Positions 1 through 6,666 of a stretch of DNA of 17,712 bases are shown here, in pieces (the stretch's first letter is position 1; each line of letters begins with the position of its first letter). The notes beneath the pieces are model-generated. The model saw nothing but the letters and a program-made list of their open reading frames with translations, was not told where the DNA came from and made no database searches. Origin of the DNA: DATIYW01 sp035517415 (lineage in GTDB: Bacteria > Acidobacteriota > Thermoanaerobaculia > Thermoanaerobaculales > Thermoanaerobaculaceae); contig DATIYW010000160.1 of the NCBI GenBank assembly GCA_035517415.1, forward strand, positions 1 to 17,712, written 5' to 3'. A program made the translations under genes and the position numbers.

Positions 1-306
1 GCGGACTACTACGAGAAGGCGCGGGCGATCCGCGATAACTCGCCCGACGTGATGACCGACCTCGGCGTCTGCTACAAGGAGACGAACAACCCGAAGAAGG
101 CGCTCGAGCTGTTCGACCGCGCCGCGGACATGAACCCGAACCACTGGCAATCGCGCTACAACGCGGCCGTCGTCCGCCTCTTCGACCTCGACGACGCCGC
201 CGGCGCGAAGGTCGAGCTGGAGAAGCTCAAGAAGCTCGAGGGCAGCGCCAAGGAGATGCCGCCGCTCGCGGGCCTCGAGGCCGAGCTCGCCAAGCGTCTG
301 AAGTGA
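1..306 (+). CDS. TPR-repeat protein, C-terminal part (5' end outside window)
   Basis: The frame is open from base 1, so this is the last 101 residues of a longer protein; its start lies upstream. The visible part contains one clear TPR unit (DLGVCYKETNNPKKALELFD, with conserved small and aromatic positions) followed by a second, more degenerate helical pair (NHWQSRYNAAVVRLFDLDD). It ends in a Lys/Glu/Leu-rich helix. TPR solenoids bind other proteins, and the N-terminal part, which might hold a membrane anchor or another domain, is not visible. Its specific function cannot be told from here. It ends 51 bases before the aldolase start, with a short palindrome between, so it probably closes an upstream transcription unit. 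Confidence 0.85.
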   Translation, partial: ADYYEKARAIRDNSPDVMTDLGVCYKETNNPKKALELFDRAADMNPNHWQSRYNAAVVRLFDLDDAAGAKVELEKLKKLEGSAKEMPPLAGLEAELAKRLK

Positions 307-311
307 GCCGT

Positions 312-327
312 CCGTCCGGCCGGACGG
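312..327. terminator. 16-bp perfect palindrome between TPR gene and aldolase
   Basis: Bases 312-319 (CCGTCCGG) and 320-327 (CCGGACGG) form a perfect inverted repeat. As RNA it would fold into a 6-bp GC stem with a GGCC loop, just after the TPR stop codon. There is no T-tract, so it is not a textbook intrinsic terminator. It also overlaps the -35 position of the candidate aldolase promoter, so an operator role is equally possible. Confidence 0.35.
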
Positions 328-343
328 TGCCCGCCGCGGGTGC

Positions 344-349
344 TAGTCT
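344..349 (+). promoter_or_regulatory. Candidate -10 element (TAGTCT) for leaderless aldolase mRNA
   Basis: TAGTCT ends 8 nt before the ATG at 358, so transcription would begin at or next to the start codon. No Shine-Dalgarno sequence precedes that ATG. No clear -35 element is visible. Support comes mainly from the same arrangement at other genes in the window. Confidence 0.45.
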
Positions 350-357
350 TGCCTCGC

Positions 358-936
358 ATGGCGGAATGGACTGAGGCACGGCGCCGCGCCGAGCTGGTCG
401 CGGTCGGCGCCGCGCTCGCGCGCGAGGGCCTGGTCCGCGGGCGGGAGGGTAACCTCTCCTGCCGTCTCGACGACGCCCGCGTGCTGCTCACCCCCAAGGG
501 CGCGGACAAGGGCCGTCTGTCGGCGCGGGAGCTGATCTGCTGCGGCGTGGACGGTCCGCCGCCGGCCGGCGCGTCGAGCGAGGCGCTCCTCCACCTCGAG
601 GTCTACCGGCGCTGCCCCGAGGTTGCGGCACTCGTGCACGCGCATCCCGGGCAGGTGCTCGCGCTCGACGCCCGCGGTGCGCTGCCCGACGGCAGCGGCC
701 TCAAGGAGGCGGCGCTCGTCCTCAAGCGCATTGCCCGCGTGCCGGTCCTTCCGCCCGGGAGCCGCGAGCTGGCGGTCGCGTGCGCCGAGGCGCTGCGCCG
801 GGCTCCGGTCGCCGTGATGGCCCGTCACGGTGCCGTCGCCGCTGGCCGCGACGCGTGGGAGGCGCTCGAGCGGGTCGAGGTGCTCGAGCTGGTCGCCGCG
901 ATCACGCTCGCGCGCCGCAACGGGAGTCCGGGATGA
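358..936 (+). CDS. Class II aldolase/adducin family protein (L-fuculose-phosphate-aldolase-like)
   Basis: This is a 192-residue zinc-dependent class II aldolase domain, the usual family length (about 190-220). Visible family motifs are GNLSCR (residues 31-36, phosphate/enolate site), TPKG (45-48), an acidic residue E75, the HAHP zinc motif with H94 and H96, and the third zinc His in ARHGAV (H157). Family members cleave sugar phosphates such as L-fuculose-1-phosphate or act as dehydratases (MtnB), epimerases or decarboxylases. The substrate cannot be settled from sequence alone. I chose ATG 358 over the GTG at 340 because the homologous region begins after it and a -10-like TAGTCT sits 8 nt upstream, overlapping the longer form. 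The stop overlaps the rarA start (ATGA), so the two are translationally coupled. Confidence 0.85.
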   Translation: MAEWTEARRRAELVAVGAALAREGLVRGREGNLSCRLDDARVLLTPKGADKGRLSARELICCGVDGPPPAGASSEALLHLEVYRRCPEVAALVHAHPGQVLALDARGALPDGSGLKEAALVLKRIARVPVLPPGSRELAVACAEALRRAPVAVMARHGAVAAGRDAWEALERVEVLELVAAITLARRNGSPG

Positions 937-2282
937 GCGGCCGGCTGCCGTTCGGCGAGGAGGGTTTCGCGCCCGGCACGCCGCTCGCGGAGCGGATGCG
1001 GCCGCGAACGCTCGACGAGATCGTCGGCCAGGACGCGCTGGTGGGCGAGGACGGCGTCCTGCGGCGGCTGATGGCGCGCCGGGAGCTGCCCTCGCTGGTG
1101 TTCTGGGGCCCGCCCGGGTCCGGCAAGACGACCCTCGCGCGCGTGCTCGCGAGCGCCTGCGACGCCGAGTTCATCGGCTTCTCCGCCGTGCTCTCGGGCG
1201 TCAAGGAGGCGCGCGCCGTGATGGACGGCGCCCGCCGCCTGCGCGCCGCCACCGGTCGCCGCACCGTCCTGTTCGTCGACGAGGTGCACCGCTTCAACAA
1301 GGCGCAGCAGGACGCGTTCCTCCCGTTCCTCGAGAGCGGCGACATCGTCATGATCGGCGCGACCACCGAGAACCCGTCGTTCGAGCTCAACGCCGCGCTC
1401 CTCTCACGCGTGAAGGTCTACGTGCTCGCGGAGCTGGGGGAGCGCGAGCTGCGGGCGCTCCTCGACCGCGCGCTGGCCGACCCGCAGCGCGGCCTCGCGG
1501 GCGCGGGTCTGGCCGCGGAACCGGACGCGCTCGACGAGATCGCGCGCCTGGCCGGCGGCGACGCGCGCGTCGCCTACAACCTCCTCGAGCTCGCGGCGGA
1601 CGCGGCGGGGCGCGCAGGCAAGGTGACGCGGGAGCTGGTGCGGCGGGTCGCCCAGCGGCGCCTGGCGCGCTACGACAAGGAGGGCGAGGAGCACTACAAC
1701 CTGATCTCCGCCCTCCACAAGTCGATCCGCAACTCCGACGCCGACGCGTCGCTCTACTGGCTCGCGCGCATGCTCGAGGGCGGCGCCGACCCGCGCTTCC
1801 TCGCCCGCCGCCTGCTGCGCGTGGCGTCCGAGGACGTCGGCATGGCGGATCCGCGCGCGCTCGAGCAGGCGTCCGCCGCGGCGCACGCGGTCGAGCACGT
1901 CGGCATGCCCGAGTGCGCGCTCGCCCTCGCCCAGACCGCGGTCTACCTGGCCCTGGCGCCGAAGTCGAACGCGCTCTACGAGGCTTACGGCCGGGCGCAG
2001 GGCGCCGTGGCGGACCGGCCGGCGTACCCGGTGCCGCTCGCGATCCGCAACGCGCCCACCCGCCTGATGAAGCAGCTCGGCTACGGCGAGGGCTACGTCT
2101 ACGCCCACGACACCGCGGAGAAGGTCGCCGACATGGAGTGCCTGCCGCCGCAGCTCGCCGGCGAGCGGTTCTACCTCCCGAGCGACCAGGGCTGGGAGAA
2201 GCGCATCCGCGAGCGCTTGGCGGAGATCGAGGCGAGGCGCGGCCGCGCCAGACGGGCGGGCACAGAGCCTCCCGCGGAGTAG
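933..2282 (+). CDS. rarA: Replication-associated recombination protein A (RarA/MgsA), AAA+ ATPase
   Basis: This 449-residue protein matches the RarA/MgsA/WRNIP1 family in length and layout. These are clamp-loader-like AAA+ ATPases that act at stalled replication forks and interact with SSB. The opening PLAERMRPRTLDEIVGQ is characteristic. Walker A is GPPGSGKT (59-66), Walker B is VLFVDEVHRF (112-121), sensor 1 is GATTENPSFELN (142-153) and the Arg finger is SR (158-159). The C-terminal half holds the family's tetramerisation region (DASLYWLARMLEGGADPRF, AYPVPLAIRNAPTRLMKQLG). The start is the ATG in the ATGA overlap with the aldolase stop; upstream in-frame codons lie inside the aldolase and lack family similarity. 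Expression is probably coupled to the aldolase. The stop codon TAG is also the first half of a candidate -10 for the next gene. Confidence 0.95.
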   Translation: MSGRLPFGEEGFAPGTPLAERMRPRTLDEIVGQDALVGEDGVLRRLMARRELPSLVFWGPPGSGKTTLARVLASACDAEFIGFSAVLSGVKEARAVMDGARRLRAATGRRTVLFVDEVHRFNKAQQDAFLPFLESGDIVMIGATTENPSFELNAALLSRVKVYVLAELGERELRALLDRALADPQRGLAGAGLAAEPDALDEIARLAGGDARVAYNLLELAADAAGRAGKVTRELVRRVAQRRLARYDKEGEEHYNLISALHKSIRNSDADASLYWLARMLEGGADPRFLARRLLRVASEDVGMADPRALEQASAAAHAVEHVGMPECALALAQTAVYLALAPKSNALYEAYGRAQGAVADRPAYPVPLAIRNAPTRLMKQLGYGEGYVYAHDTAEKVADMECLPPQLAGERFYLPSDQGWEKRIRERLAEIEARRGRARRAGTEPPAE

Positions 2283-2285
2283 ACT
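2280..2285 (+). promoter_or_regulatory. Candidate -10 element (TAGACT) for the YkgJ-like gene
   Basis: TAGACT begins on the rarA stop codon and ends 6 nt before the GTG start at 2292. This is the leaderless spacing seen elsewhere in the window. No TTG-type -35 element is visible at 16-18 nt upstream. Confidence 0.45.
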
Positions 2286-2291
2286 CGCGGC

Positions 2292-2945
2292 GTGGCGAGA
2301 ACCGTGCTGTGGGCGTTGCCGGGCGAGCTGGTCGCTGCCGATGCGGTGCTGGTCGGCGAGTTCGACGCGACGATCCGGGGCGGCGAGGAGGCGGCGGGCC
2401 GGCATCTCGCCTGCCGGCTCGGCTGCACCCACTGCTGCGTCGGCCCGTTCGACATCACCGCGCTCGACGCGGCCCGGCTCGTGCGCGGCCTCGAGGCGCT
2501 CGCCGGCCGAGAGCCGGCGCTCGCGGAGGAGGTCCGCCGGCGGGCGCGACAGCAGTGGGCTCGCTTTGCCGGCGAGTTCCCCGGCGATGACGCGAGCGGT
2601 GCGCTCGCGGACGACGAGGCCGCGCGCCAGGCGTTCTTCGAGCGGTTCGCGGACCTGCCTTGCGCCGCGCTCGATCCCGCCGACGGCCGGTGCAACCTCT
2701 ACGCCGACCGGCCCCTGACCTGTCGGAGCTTCGGCCTGCCGGTGCGCGTGGGCGCGGAGGTCCTGCCGGCATGTGCGCTCAACTTCACCGCCGCGAGCGA
2801 CGCCGAGCGCCTCGCCGCGACCGTCGAGCCCGACCCCGACGATGCCGAGGGGCGCCTGCTCGCTCGCCTCGCCGCGGCCGGCGGGCCGGCCGCCGACACG
2901 ATCGTCGCGGCCGCCCTCGCGCTCGGCCACAGCGGCGAGCGCTGA
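2292..2945 (+). CDS. YkgJ-family cysteine-cluster (putative zinc/iron chelating) protein
   Basis: This 217-residue protein has eight cysteines in the spacing of the YkgJ/CxxCxxCC family. C41, C45, C48 and C49 lie in CRLGCTHCC; C124 and C134 bracket AALDPADGR; C144 is in the hallmark LTCRSFGLP; C161 is in LPAC. Family members are thought to bind a metal ion or Fe-S cluster and are usually of unknown function. The middle (residues 60-120) is a helical insertion rich in Arg, Glu and Ala. It starts 9 nt after rarA with a GTG and no Shine-Dalgarno sequence, but with a -10-like TAGACT upstream. It ends 2 nt before the RNA methyltransferase gene, suggesting the two are made together. A role linked to RNA modification is an inference from position only. 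Confidence 0.8.
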   Translation: MARTVLWALPGELVAADAVLVGEFDATIRGGEEAAGRHLACRLGCTHCCVGPFDITALDAARLVRGLEALAGREPALAEEVRRRARQQWARFAGEFPGDDASGALADDEAARQAFFERFADLPCAALDPADGRCNLYADRPLTCRSFGLPVRVGAEVLPACALNFTAASDAERLAATVEPDPDDAEGRLLARLAAAGGPAADTIVAAALALGHSGER

Positions 2946-2947
2946 GG

Positions 2948-4135
2948 ATGGCCGCGCCGGCCCCGTCCCGCTGGCCGCTCGCCGCGACCTGCACGCGCGG
3001 CCTCGAGGAGGTCCTGAGGGACGAGCTGGTGGGCCTCGGCCACCGCGACGCGAGCTGCGGCCGCGGCGTGGTGATGTTCGAGGGGACCGCGGCCGACGTG
3101 TTCCGGGCCAACCTCTGGCTGCGCACGGCGATGCGGGTGCTGCGCCGCCTCGCCGAGGGGCCGGCGGGAGGCCGCGAGGAGCTCTACGAGCTCGCCGCCT
3201 CGGTCGAGTGGGAGCGCCTCCTCGCGCCCGGCCAGACGATCGCGGTCGAGGCGGCCGGGAAGTCCGAGGGGTTCCGCAACACCGCGTTCGCCGCGCTGGT
3301 GGTCAAGGACGCCTGCGTCGACCGGCTGCGGCAGCGCCGGGGCCACCGTCCGGACGTCGCACGGGAGGGCGCGGACGTCGTGATCCACCTCCATCTCGCG
3401 GGCCCCGAAGCCGGCCTCGCGCTCGACGCCACCGGGGAGCCGCTTTCGCACCGCGGCTACCGCCCGCGCGGCGGACCCGCCCCGCTCGCCGAGTCGCTCG
3501 CGGCGGGGATCCTCGCGCTCGCCGGCTACGACGGCTCGCAGCCGCTGCTCGATCCGATGTGCGGCACCGGGACGATCGCGATCGAGGCAGCGCTGATCGC
3601 CACCCGCACGGCGCCCGGCCTCGCGCGCCGCTTCGCCTGCGAGCGCTGGCACGGGGCGGACGCGGCCGGGTTCGCGGCGGTCCGCGCCGAGGCGAGGGCG
3701 ATGCGCCGTACGGCGCCGGCGCCGATCGCCGCCGCCGACGTCGAGCCGCGGGCGGTCGCGGCGGCGCGGCGTAACGCAGCGGCCGCGGGCGTCGCCGACG
3801 CGATCGCGTTCGAGACCACGGACGCTCGTCGGCTAGACCCCCCGGCCCCGGGAGCGCTGATCGTGATGAACCCGCCGTACGGCGAGCGGTTGGGCGAGGC
3901 GAGCGAGCTCCAGGCGCTCTACGCCGAGCTGGGCGACGCGCTCAAGCGCCGCGCGACCGGCTCCGCCGCCTGGATCCTCGCCGGCAATCGCGAGCTCGCA
4001 AAGGCGATCGGCCTGCGTCCCAGCCGCCGCGTCGTGCTGTGGAACGGCCCGATCGAGTGCCGGCTGCTGCGCTTCGACCTCTACCCCGGCCGAGGCGAGG
4101 GGACCGATCGCCCCGACGCCCGGCGCGCAACTTGA
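2948..4135 (+). CDS. THUMP-domain class I SAM-dependent RNA methyltransferase (RlmL-N/YpsC family)
   Basis: The protein has 395 residues, the typical size of the YpsC/RlmL N-domain family, which methylates guanosine N2 in 23S rRNA. The N-terminus (LAATCTRGLEEVLRDEL, 11-27) is the ferredoxin-like segment that precedes THUMP. The THUMP domain spans roughly 50-157. The tail of that region (LSHRGYRPRGGPAPLAESLAA, starting at 167) is the conserved link to the catalytic domain. The Rossmann methylase has DPMCGTGTI (202-210, SAM site) and the catalytic NPPYGERL (308-315). RlmL of E. coli is fused to a second methylase (RlmK) that is absent here. ATG 2948 follows the upstream stop by 2 nt, so ribosomes probably re-initiate. 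The C-terminal ~18 residues are hydrophilic and probably disordered. Confidence 0.9.
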   Translation: MAAPAPSRWPLAATCTRGLEEVLRDELVGLGHRDASCGRGVVMFEGTAADVFRANLWLRTAMRVLRRLAEGPAGGREELYELAASVEWERLLAPGQTIAVEAAGKSEGFRNTAFAALVVKDACVDRLRQRRGHRPDVAREGADVVIHLHLAGPEAGLALDATGEPLSHRGYRPRGGPAPLAESLAAGILALAGYDGSQPLLDPMCGTGTIAIEAALIATRTAPGLARRFACERWHGADAAGFAAVRAEARAMRRTAPAPIAAADVEPRAVAAARRNAAAAGVADAIAFETTDARRLDPPAPGALIVMNPPYGERLGEASELQALYAELGDALKRRATGSAAWILAGNRELAKAIGLRPSRRVVLWNGPIECRLLRFDLYPGRGEGTDRPDARRAT

Positions 4136-4161
4136 GACGCTGCGGCGCTTCGGTATAGACT
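4132..4161 (+). promoter_or_regulatory. Sigma70-type promoter for GT2 gene (TTGAGA-N18-TAGACT)
   Basis: TTGAGA (4132-4137) overlaps the methyltransferase stop codon. TAGACT (4156-4161) follows after 18 nt; TATAGA two bases earlier gives a 16-nt spacer. The GTG start at 4171 lies 9 nt after the -10, so the mRNA would be leaderless or nearly so. Confidence 0.65.
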
Positions 4162-4170
4162 CTCGCCCTC

Positions 4171-4926
4171 GTGATGGGCCGATTCGCCGCTCTGATCCCG
4201 GTCTACAACTGCGAGGGCCGTGTCGGCGCCGTCGTCGAAGGCGTGCGCCGCTTCGTTCCCGACGTCCTGGTGATCGACGACGGCTCGACCGACTCGAGCG
4301 GCCGGGTGGCGCGGGCCGCCGGGGCGCGGCTCGTGGCGCACGCCGAGAACCTCGGCAAGGGGCCGGCGATCCGCACCGGGCTCGCCGTGCTGCTCGGCGA
4401 GGACTTCAGCCACGTCCTCATGCTCGACGCGGACGGCCAGCACGACCCGCGCGACGTCCCGAACTTCCTCGGCGCCGCCGAGGACGCCGACCTGATCACC
4501 GGCAACCGGCTGTGGAACCGCGAGGCGATCCCCGCGCGACGCTTCTGGACCAACTTCATCGGCACGCGGGCGCTCCAGCTCATGACCGGGTTCCCGCTCG
4601 AGGACTCGCAGTGCGGCTTCCGCCTCGTCGCGGCGCCGTTCCTCCGCCGCATGGGCCTGGTCGGCAACCGCTACGCCGTCGACACCGAGATCATCGTGCG
4701 GGCCGGCAAGCTCGGCGCCCGCTTCGCGCACGTGCCGGTCCGCGTCATCTACGACGGCGCGGTCTCCCACTACCGTCCGCTGCGCGACACCGTCCACATC
4801 GTGCTCTCCGCGGCGCGCTTCAAGGTCGACGAGAGCGACCTGCGCGCCGACCCCGGCGCCGAGGCGTGGCGCCGGCGGGTCGCCGCGCCGCAGGTCCTCG
4901 ACCCGCTGCCGGAGGGCTCGGCGTGA
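4171..4926 (+). CDS. Family 2 glycosyltransferase (dolichyl/polyprenyl-phosphate-sugar-synthase-like)
   Basis: This 251-residue GT-A fold enzyme shows IPVYN (9-13), the nucleotide-binding DDGSTD (36-41), the metal-binding DADGQH (86-91) and the acceptor-site QCGFR (147-151) followed by DTEI (171-174). This set is typical of GT2 enzymes related to polyprenyl-phosphate mannose/glucose synthases, which move a sugar from a nucleotide sugar to a membrane lipid or glycan. There is no C-terminal membrane pair, so it would be a soluble or peripheral cytoplasmic enzyme. Start: GTG 4171 or ATG 4174; the promoter spacing favours GTG, and the difference is one residue. It lies 43 nt before a FabG-like gene on the same strand. 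The donor and acceptor are unknown; the nearby phosphomannomutase could feed nucleotide-sugar synthesis. Confidence 0.88.
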   Translation: MMGRFAALIPVYNCEGRVGAVVEGVRRFVPDVLVIDDGSTDSSGRVARAAGARLVAHAENLGKGPAIRTGLAVLLGEDFSHVLMLDADGQHDPRDVPNFLGAAEDADLITGNRLWNREAIPARRFWTNFIGTRALQLMTGFPLEDSQCGFRLVAAPFLRRMGLVGNRYAVDTEIIVRAGKLGARFAHVPVRVIYDGAVSHYRPLRDTVHIVLSAARFKVDESDLRADPGAEAWRRRVAAPQVLDPLPEGSA

Positions 4927-4960
4927 CTCCCTCCGCGACGTGTGCGGCGTCGCCGGCGCC

Positions 4961-4964
4961 GGAG
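4961..4964 (+). promoter_or_regulatory. Shine-Dalgarno GGAG deciding the FabG-like start
   Basis: GGAG lies 5 nt before GTG 4970. It selects that codon over the in-frame GTG at 4940, which would add ten residues not found in the family. Confidence 0.5.
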
Positions 4965-4969
4965 CGGCC

Positions 4970-5695
4970 GTGCTGACGGCGCTCGTGTCCGGCGGCTCCC
5001 GCGGGATCGGTCGGGCGATCGTCGAGCTGCTCGCGGCCCGGGGCTGGCGGGTCCACTTCCTCTACCGCCGCCGCGACGACGCGGCGCGCTCGGTGTGCGA
5101 GACGGTCGCGCACCGCGGGGGAGCGGCGATCGCCCACCGCTGCGACGTCACCGACGCCGGGGCCGTGGAGAGGACGGTCGCGGCGATCGCCGGCGACGAG
5201 CCGTACGCGCTGGTCAACAACGCCGCGACGCTCCGCGACGGCCACCTCCTGCTGATGGAGCCGGAGCGCTGGGAGGTGGTGGTGGAGACGACGCTGGCCG
5301 CCGCCTACCGCCTCACCCGGGCCTGCCTGCGCGGCATGCTCCACGCCGGCCGCGGGCGGATCGTCAACATCGGCTCGCTGAGCGGGCTGCTCGGCCAGGC
5401 CGGGCAAACCAACTACGCGGCGGCCAAGGGCGGCCTCCACGCCTTCACCAAGTCGCTCGCCCGCGAGGTGGGGCGGTTCGGGATCACGGTCAACGCCGTC
5501 GTGCCGGGGTGGATCAACACCGACCTGGTCGCCACGCTGCCGGAGGCGCGCCGCGCGCGGGCGCTCGCCGACGTGCCGATGGGCCGCTTCGGCGCGGCCG
5601 AGGAGGTCGCGCGGGTGGTCGGGTTCCTGCTCTCGGAGGAAGCCTCCTACATCACCGGCGCGACGATCCGCGTCGACGGCGGCGTCGGCGCCTGA
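4970..5695 (+). CDS. FabG-like 3-oxoacyl-ACP reductase (short-chain dehydrogenase)
   Basis: This 241-residue classical SDR uses NADPH to reduce a carbonyl, most likely 3-oxoacyl-ACP. It shows the cofactor loop GGSRGIG (8-14), RR at 33-34 after the second strand (favouring NADP), NNA (83-85), catalytic S136 in NIGSLSG, and the Y149-x3-K153 pair in NYAAAKGG. The C-terminal ITGATIRVDGG is FabG-like throughout. One oddity: the Asn that completes the catalytic tetrad in E. coli FabG (ETNL) is Thr108 here (ETTL). No acp, fabD or fabF gene is adjacent, so it may be a secondary FabG paralogue working with the glycosyltransferase next to it, or a different SDR substrate. It converges with the aminotransferase, with 21 nt between the stops. 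Confidence 0.85.
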   Translation: MLTALVSGGSRGIGRAIVELLAARGWRVHFLYRRRDDAARSVCETVAHRGGAAIAHRCDVTDAGAVERTVAAIAGDEPYALVNNAATLRDGHLLLMEPERWEVVVETTLAAAYRLTRACLRGMLHAGRGRIVNIGSLSGLLGQAGQTNYAAAKGGLHAFTKSLAREVGRFGITVNAVVPGWINTDLVATLPEARRARALADVPMGRFGAAEEVARVVGFLLSEEASYITGATIRVDGGVGA

Positions 5696-5716
5696 CGCCC
5701 GCCGGCGCCGCGCGGC

Positions 5717-6595
5717 TCAGCGGCCAGCCGGCGCCCAGAAGATGCGCTGGAAGTGGTAGGCGAGCTGCAGGGTGACGCTGCCGGGCGAGCCGTTGCCGAC
5801 CGGGTCCCCGTCGAGGCGCACCACGGGCATCACGAGCGAGCTGGTCGAGGCGATGAACACCTCCTCGGCACGGCGTAGGTCGGAGAACGTCAGCGGGCCC
5901 GTCACGAACGCGATGTCGAGCTGCGCGCACAGCTCCGCGACCACCGCAGCACTGACGCCGCGCAGGGTGCGCTGGTTGCCGGGCGGCGTCCGCACCGAGC
6001 GCGACAGCACCGCGAACACGGTGCTCGAGGCGCCCTCGTTGACGAAGCCGTCCTGACCGACGAAGATCGCCTCCTCGGCGCCCTTGGCGTCGGCGGTCTG
6101 CTTCGCCATGACCGCGGGCAGGAGCATCGTGGTCTTGAGGTCGCGCCGCTGCCAGCGCGAGTCGGGCACGGTGCACGCGGTGATCCCGCGCGAGATCTCC
6201 GCCGGCGTCGGGAACGAGCACGGACGGAGGTAGGCGAGCAGCGAGGGCGCGAGCGCCTCCTGCGGGACGTGGCGACGGGGCGCGGTGCCGCCGGTGACCT
6301 GGAGGTAGAGCGTGGCGGTCGGGTGCGGCTCGCGCCGGTGCAGCTCGCCGAGGATCGCGCTCCACTTCTCCGGCGGCGGCACGCCGGCCTCGAGGCCGAG
6401 CTCGCGCGCGCCGCTCCGCATCCGCTCGACGTGGTCGGCGAGGCGGAACGGCACGCCGGCGACAACCGCCACCACCTCGTACAGGCTCTCGCCGAACTGC
6501 AGGCCGCGGTCCTCGATGTGGACGTGCGCGTCGGCGAACGGGGTGAGCCTGCCGTTGCACCAGGCCCACGCCGGCGCCGCGCTCGGACGGGTCAT
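5717..6595 (-). CDS. dat: D-amino-acid aminotransferase (class IV, PLP-dependent)
   Basis: This 292-residue fold-type IV transaminase probably interconverts D-Ala and D-Glu with their 2-oxo acids, supplying D-Glu for peptidoglycan. The start motif EDRGLQFGESLYE (28-40) carries Y39. The PLP-binding lysine is K154 in RRDLKTTMLL, followed by the family's AKQTADAKGAEEAIF. E187 in VNEGASS contacts the cofactor. R107 and H109 in TAPRRH match the carboxylate-trap pair of Bacillus D-amino-acid transaminase, which separates it from branched-chain (BCAT) and aminodeoxychorismate lyase (PabC) relatives. The start ATG has no Shine-Dalgarno sequence, but TAAACT ends 6 nt upstream on the same strand. It stands alone between two + strand genes. 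Confidence 0.88.
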   Translation of the reverse strand: MTRPSAAPAWAWCNGRLTPFADAHVHIEDRGLQFGESLYEVVAVVAGVPFRLADHVERMRSGARELGLEAGVPPPEKWSAILGELHRREPHPTATLYLQVTGGTAPRRHVPQEALAPSLLAYLRPCSFPTPAEISRGITACTVPDSRWQRRDLKTTMLLPAVMAKQTADAKGAEEAIFVGQDGFVNEGASSTVFAVLSRSVRTPPGNQRTLRGVSAAVVAELCAQLDIAFVTGPLTFSDLRRAEEVFIASTSSLVMPVVRLDGDPVGNGSPGSVTLQLAYHFQRIFWAPAGR

Positions 6596-6601
6596 GGGAG
6601 C

Positions 6602-6607
6602 AGTTTA
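6602..6607 (-). promoter_or_regulatory. Candidate -10 element (TAAACT) for leaderless dat mRNA
   Basis: On the minus strand TAAACT ends 6 nt before the dat ATG (first base 6595). No -35 consensus is visible. It fits the recurring arrangement in this window. Confidence 0.45.
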
Positions 6608-6642
6608 GCCCGGCTGCGGCCGTGCGGCGGCGGCGACTGGGT

Positions 6643-6661
6643 TATCCTCGCGCCTCGGAGG
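6643..6661 (+). promoter_or_regulatory. Candidate -10 (TATCCT) plus Shine-Dalgarno GGAGG for the phosphohexomutase
   Basis: TATCCT at 6643-6648 would give a 5' UTR of about a dozen nucleotides, starting almost on the GGAGG at 6657-6661. That Shine-Dalgarno lies 5 nt before ATG 6667 and fixes the start against in-frame upstream codons. The ribosome site is clear; the promoter is tentative. Confidence 0.5.
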
Positions 6662-6666
6662 TCGGC

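Noticed and set aside
340..357. Upstream GTG start for the aldolase
   Set aside because: It overlaps the TAGTCT box, adds six residues without family similarity and has no ribosome site.
830..2590. 586-codon plus-strand frame covering rarA
   Set aside because: It is an out-of-frame shadow of rarA with an Arg/Ala/Gly-only composition.
5701..5735. GCCGGCGCC repeated at both sides of the convergent fabG/dat gap as a possible bidirectional terminator
   Set aside because: The copies are in direct orientation, pair only through their short self-palindromic cores, and lack a T-tract; the second copy lies inside dat.
6275..6320. Loss of the substrate Arg in the aminotransferase (TGG where Bacillus D-AAT has TRG)
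   Set aside because: By counting residues in the Bacillus enzyme, the carboxylate-binding Arg/His pair is the PRxH motif, which is intact here (R107, H109).
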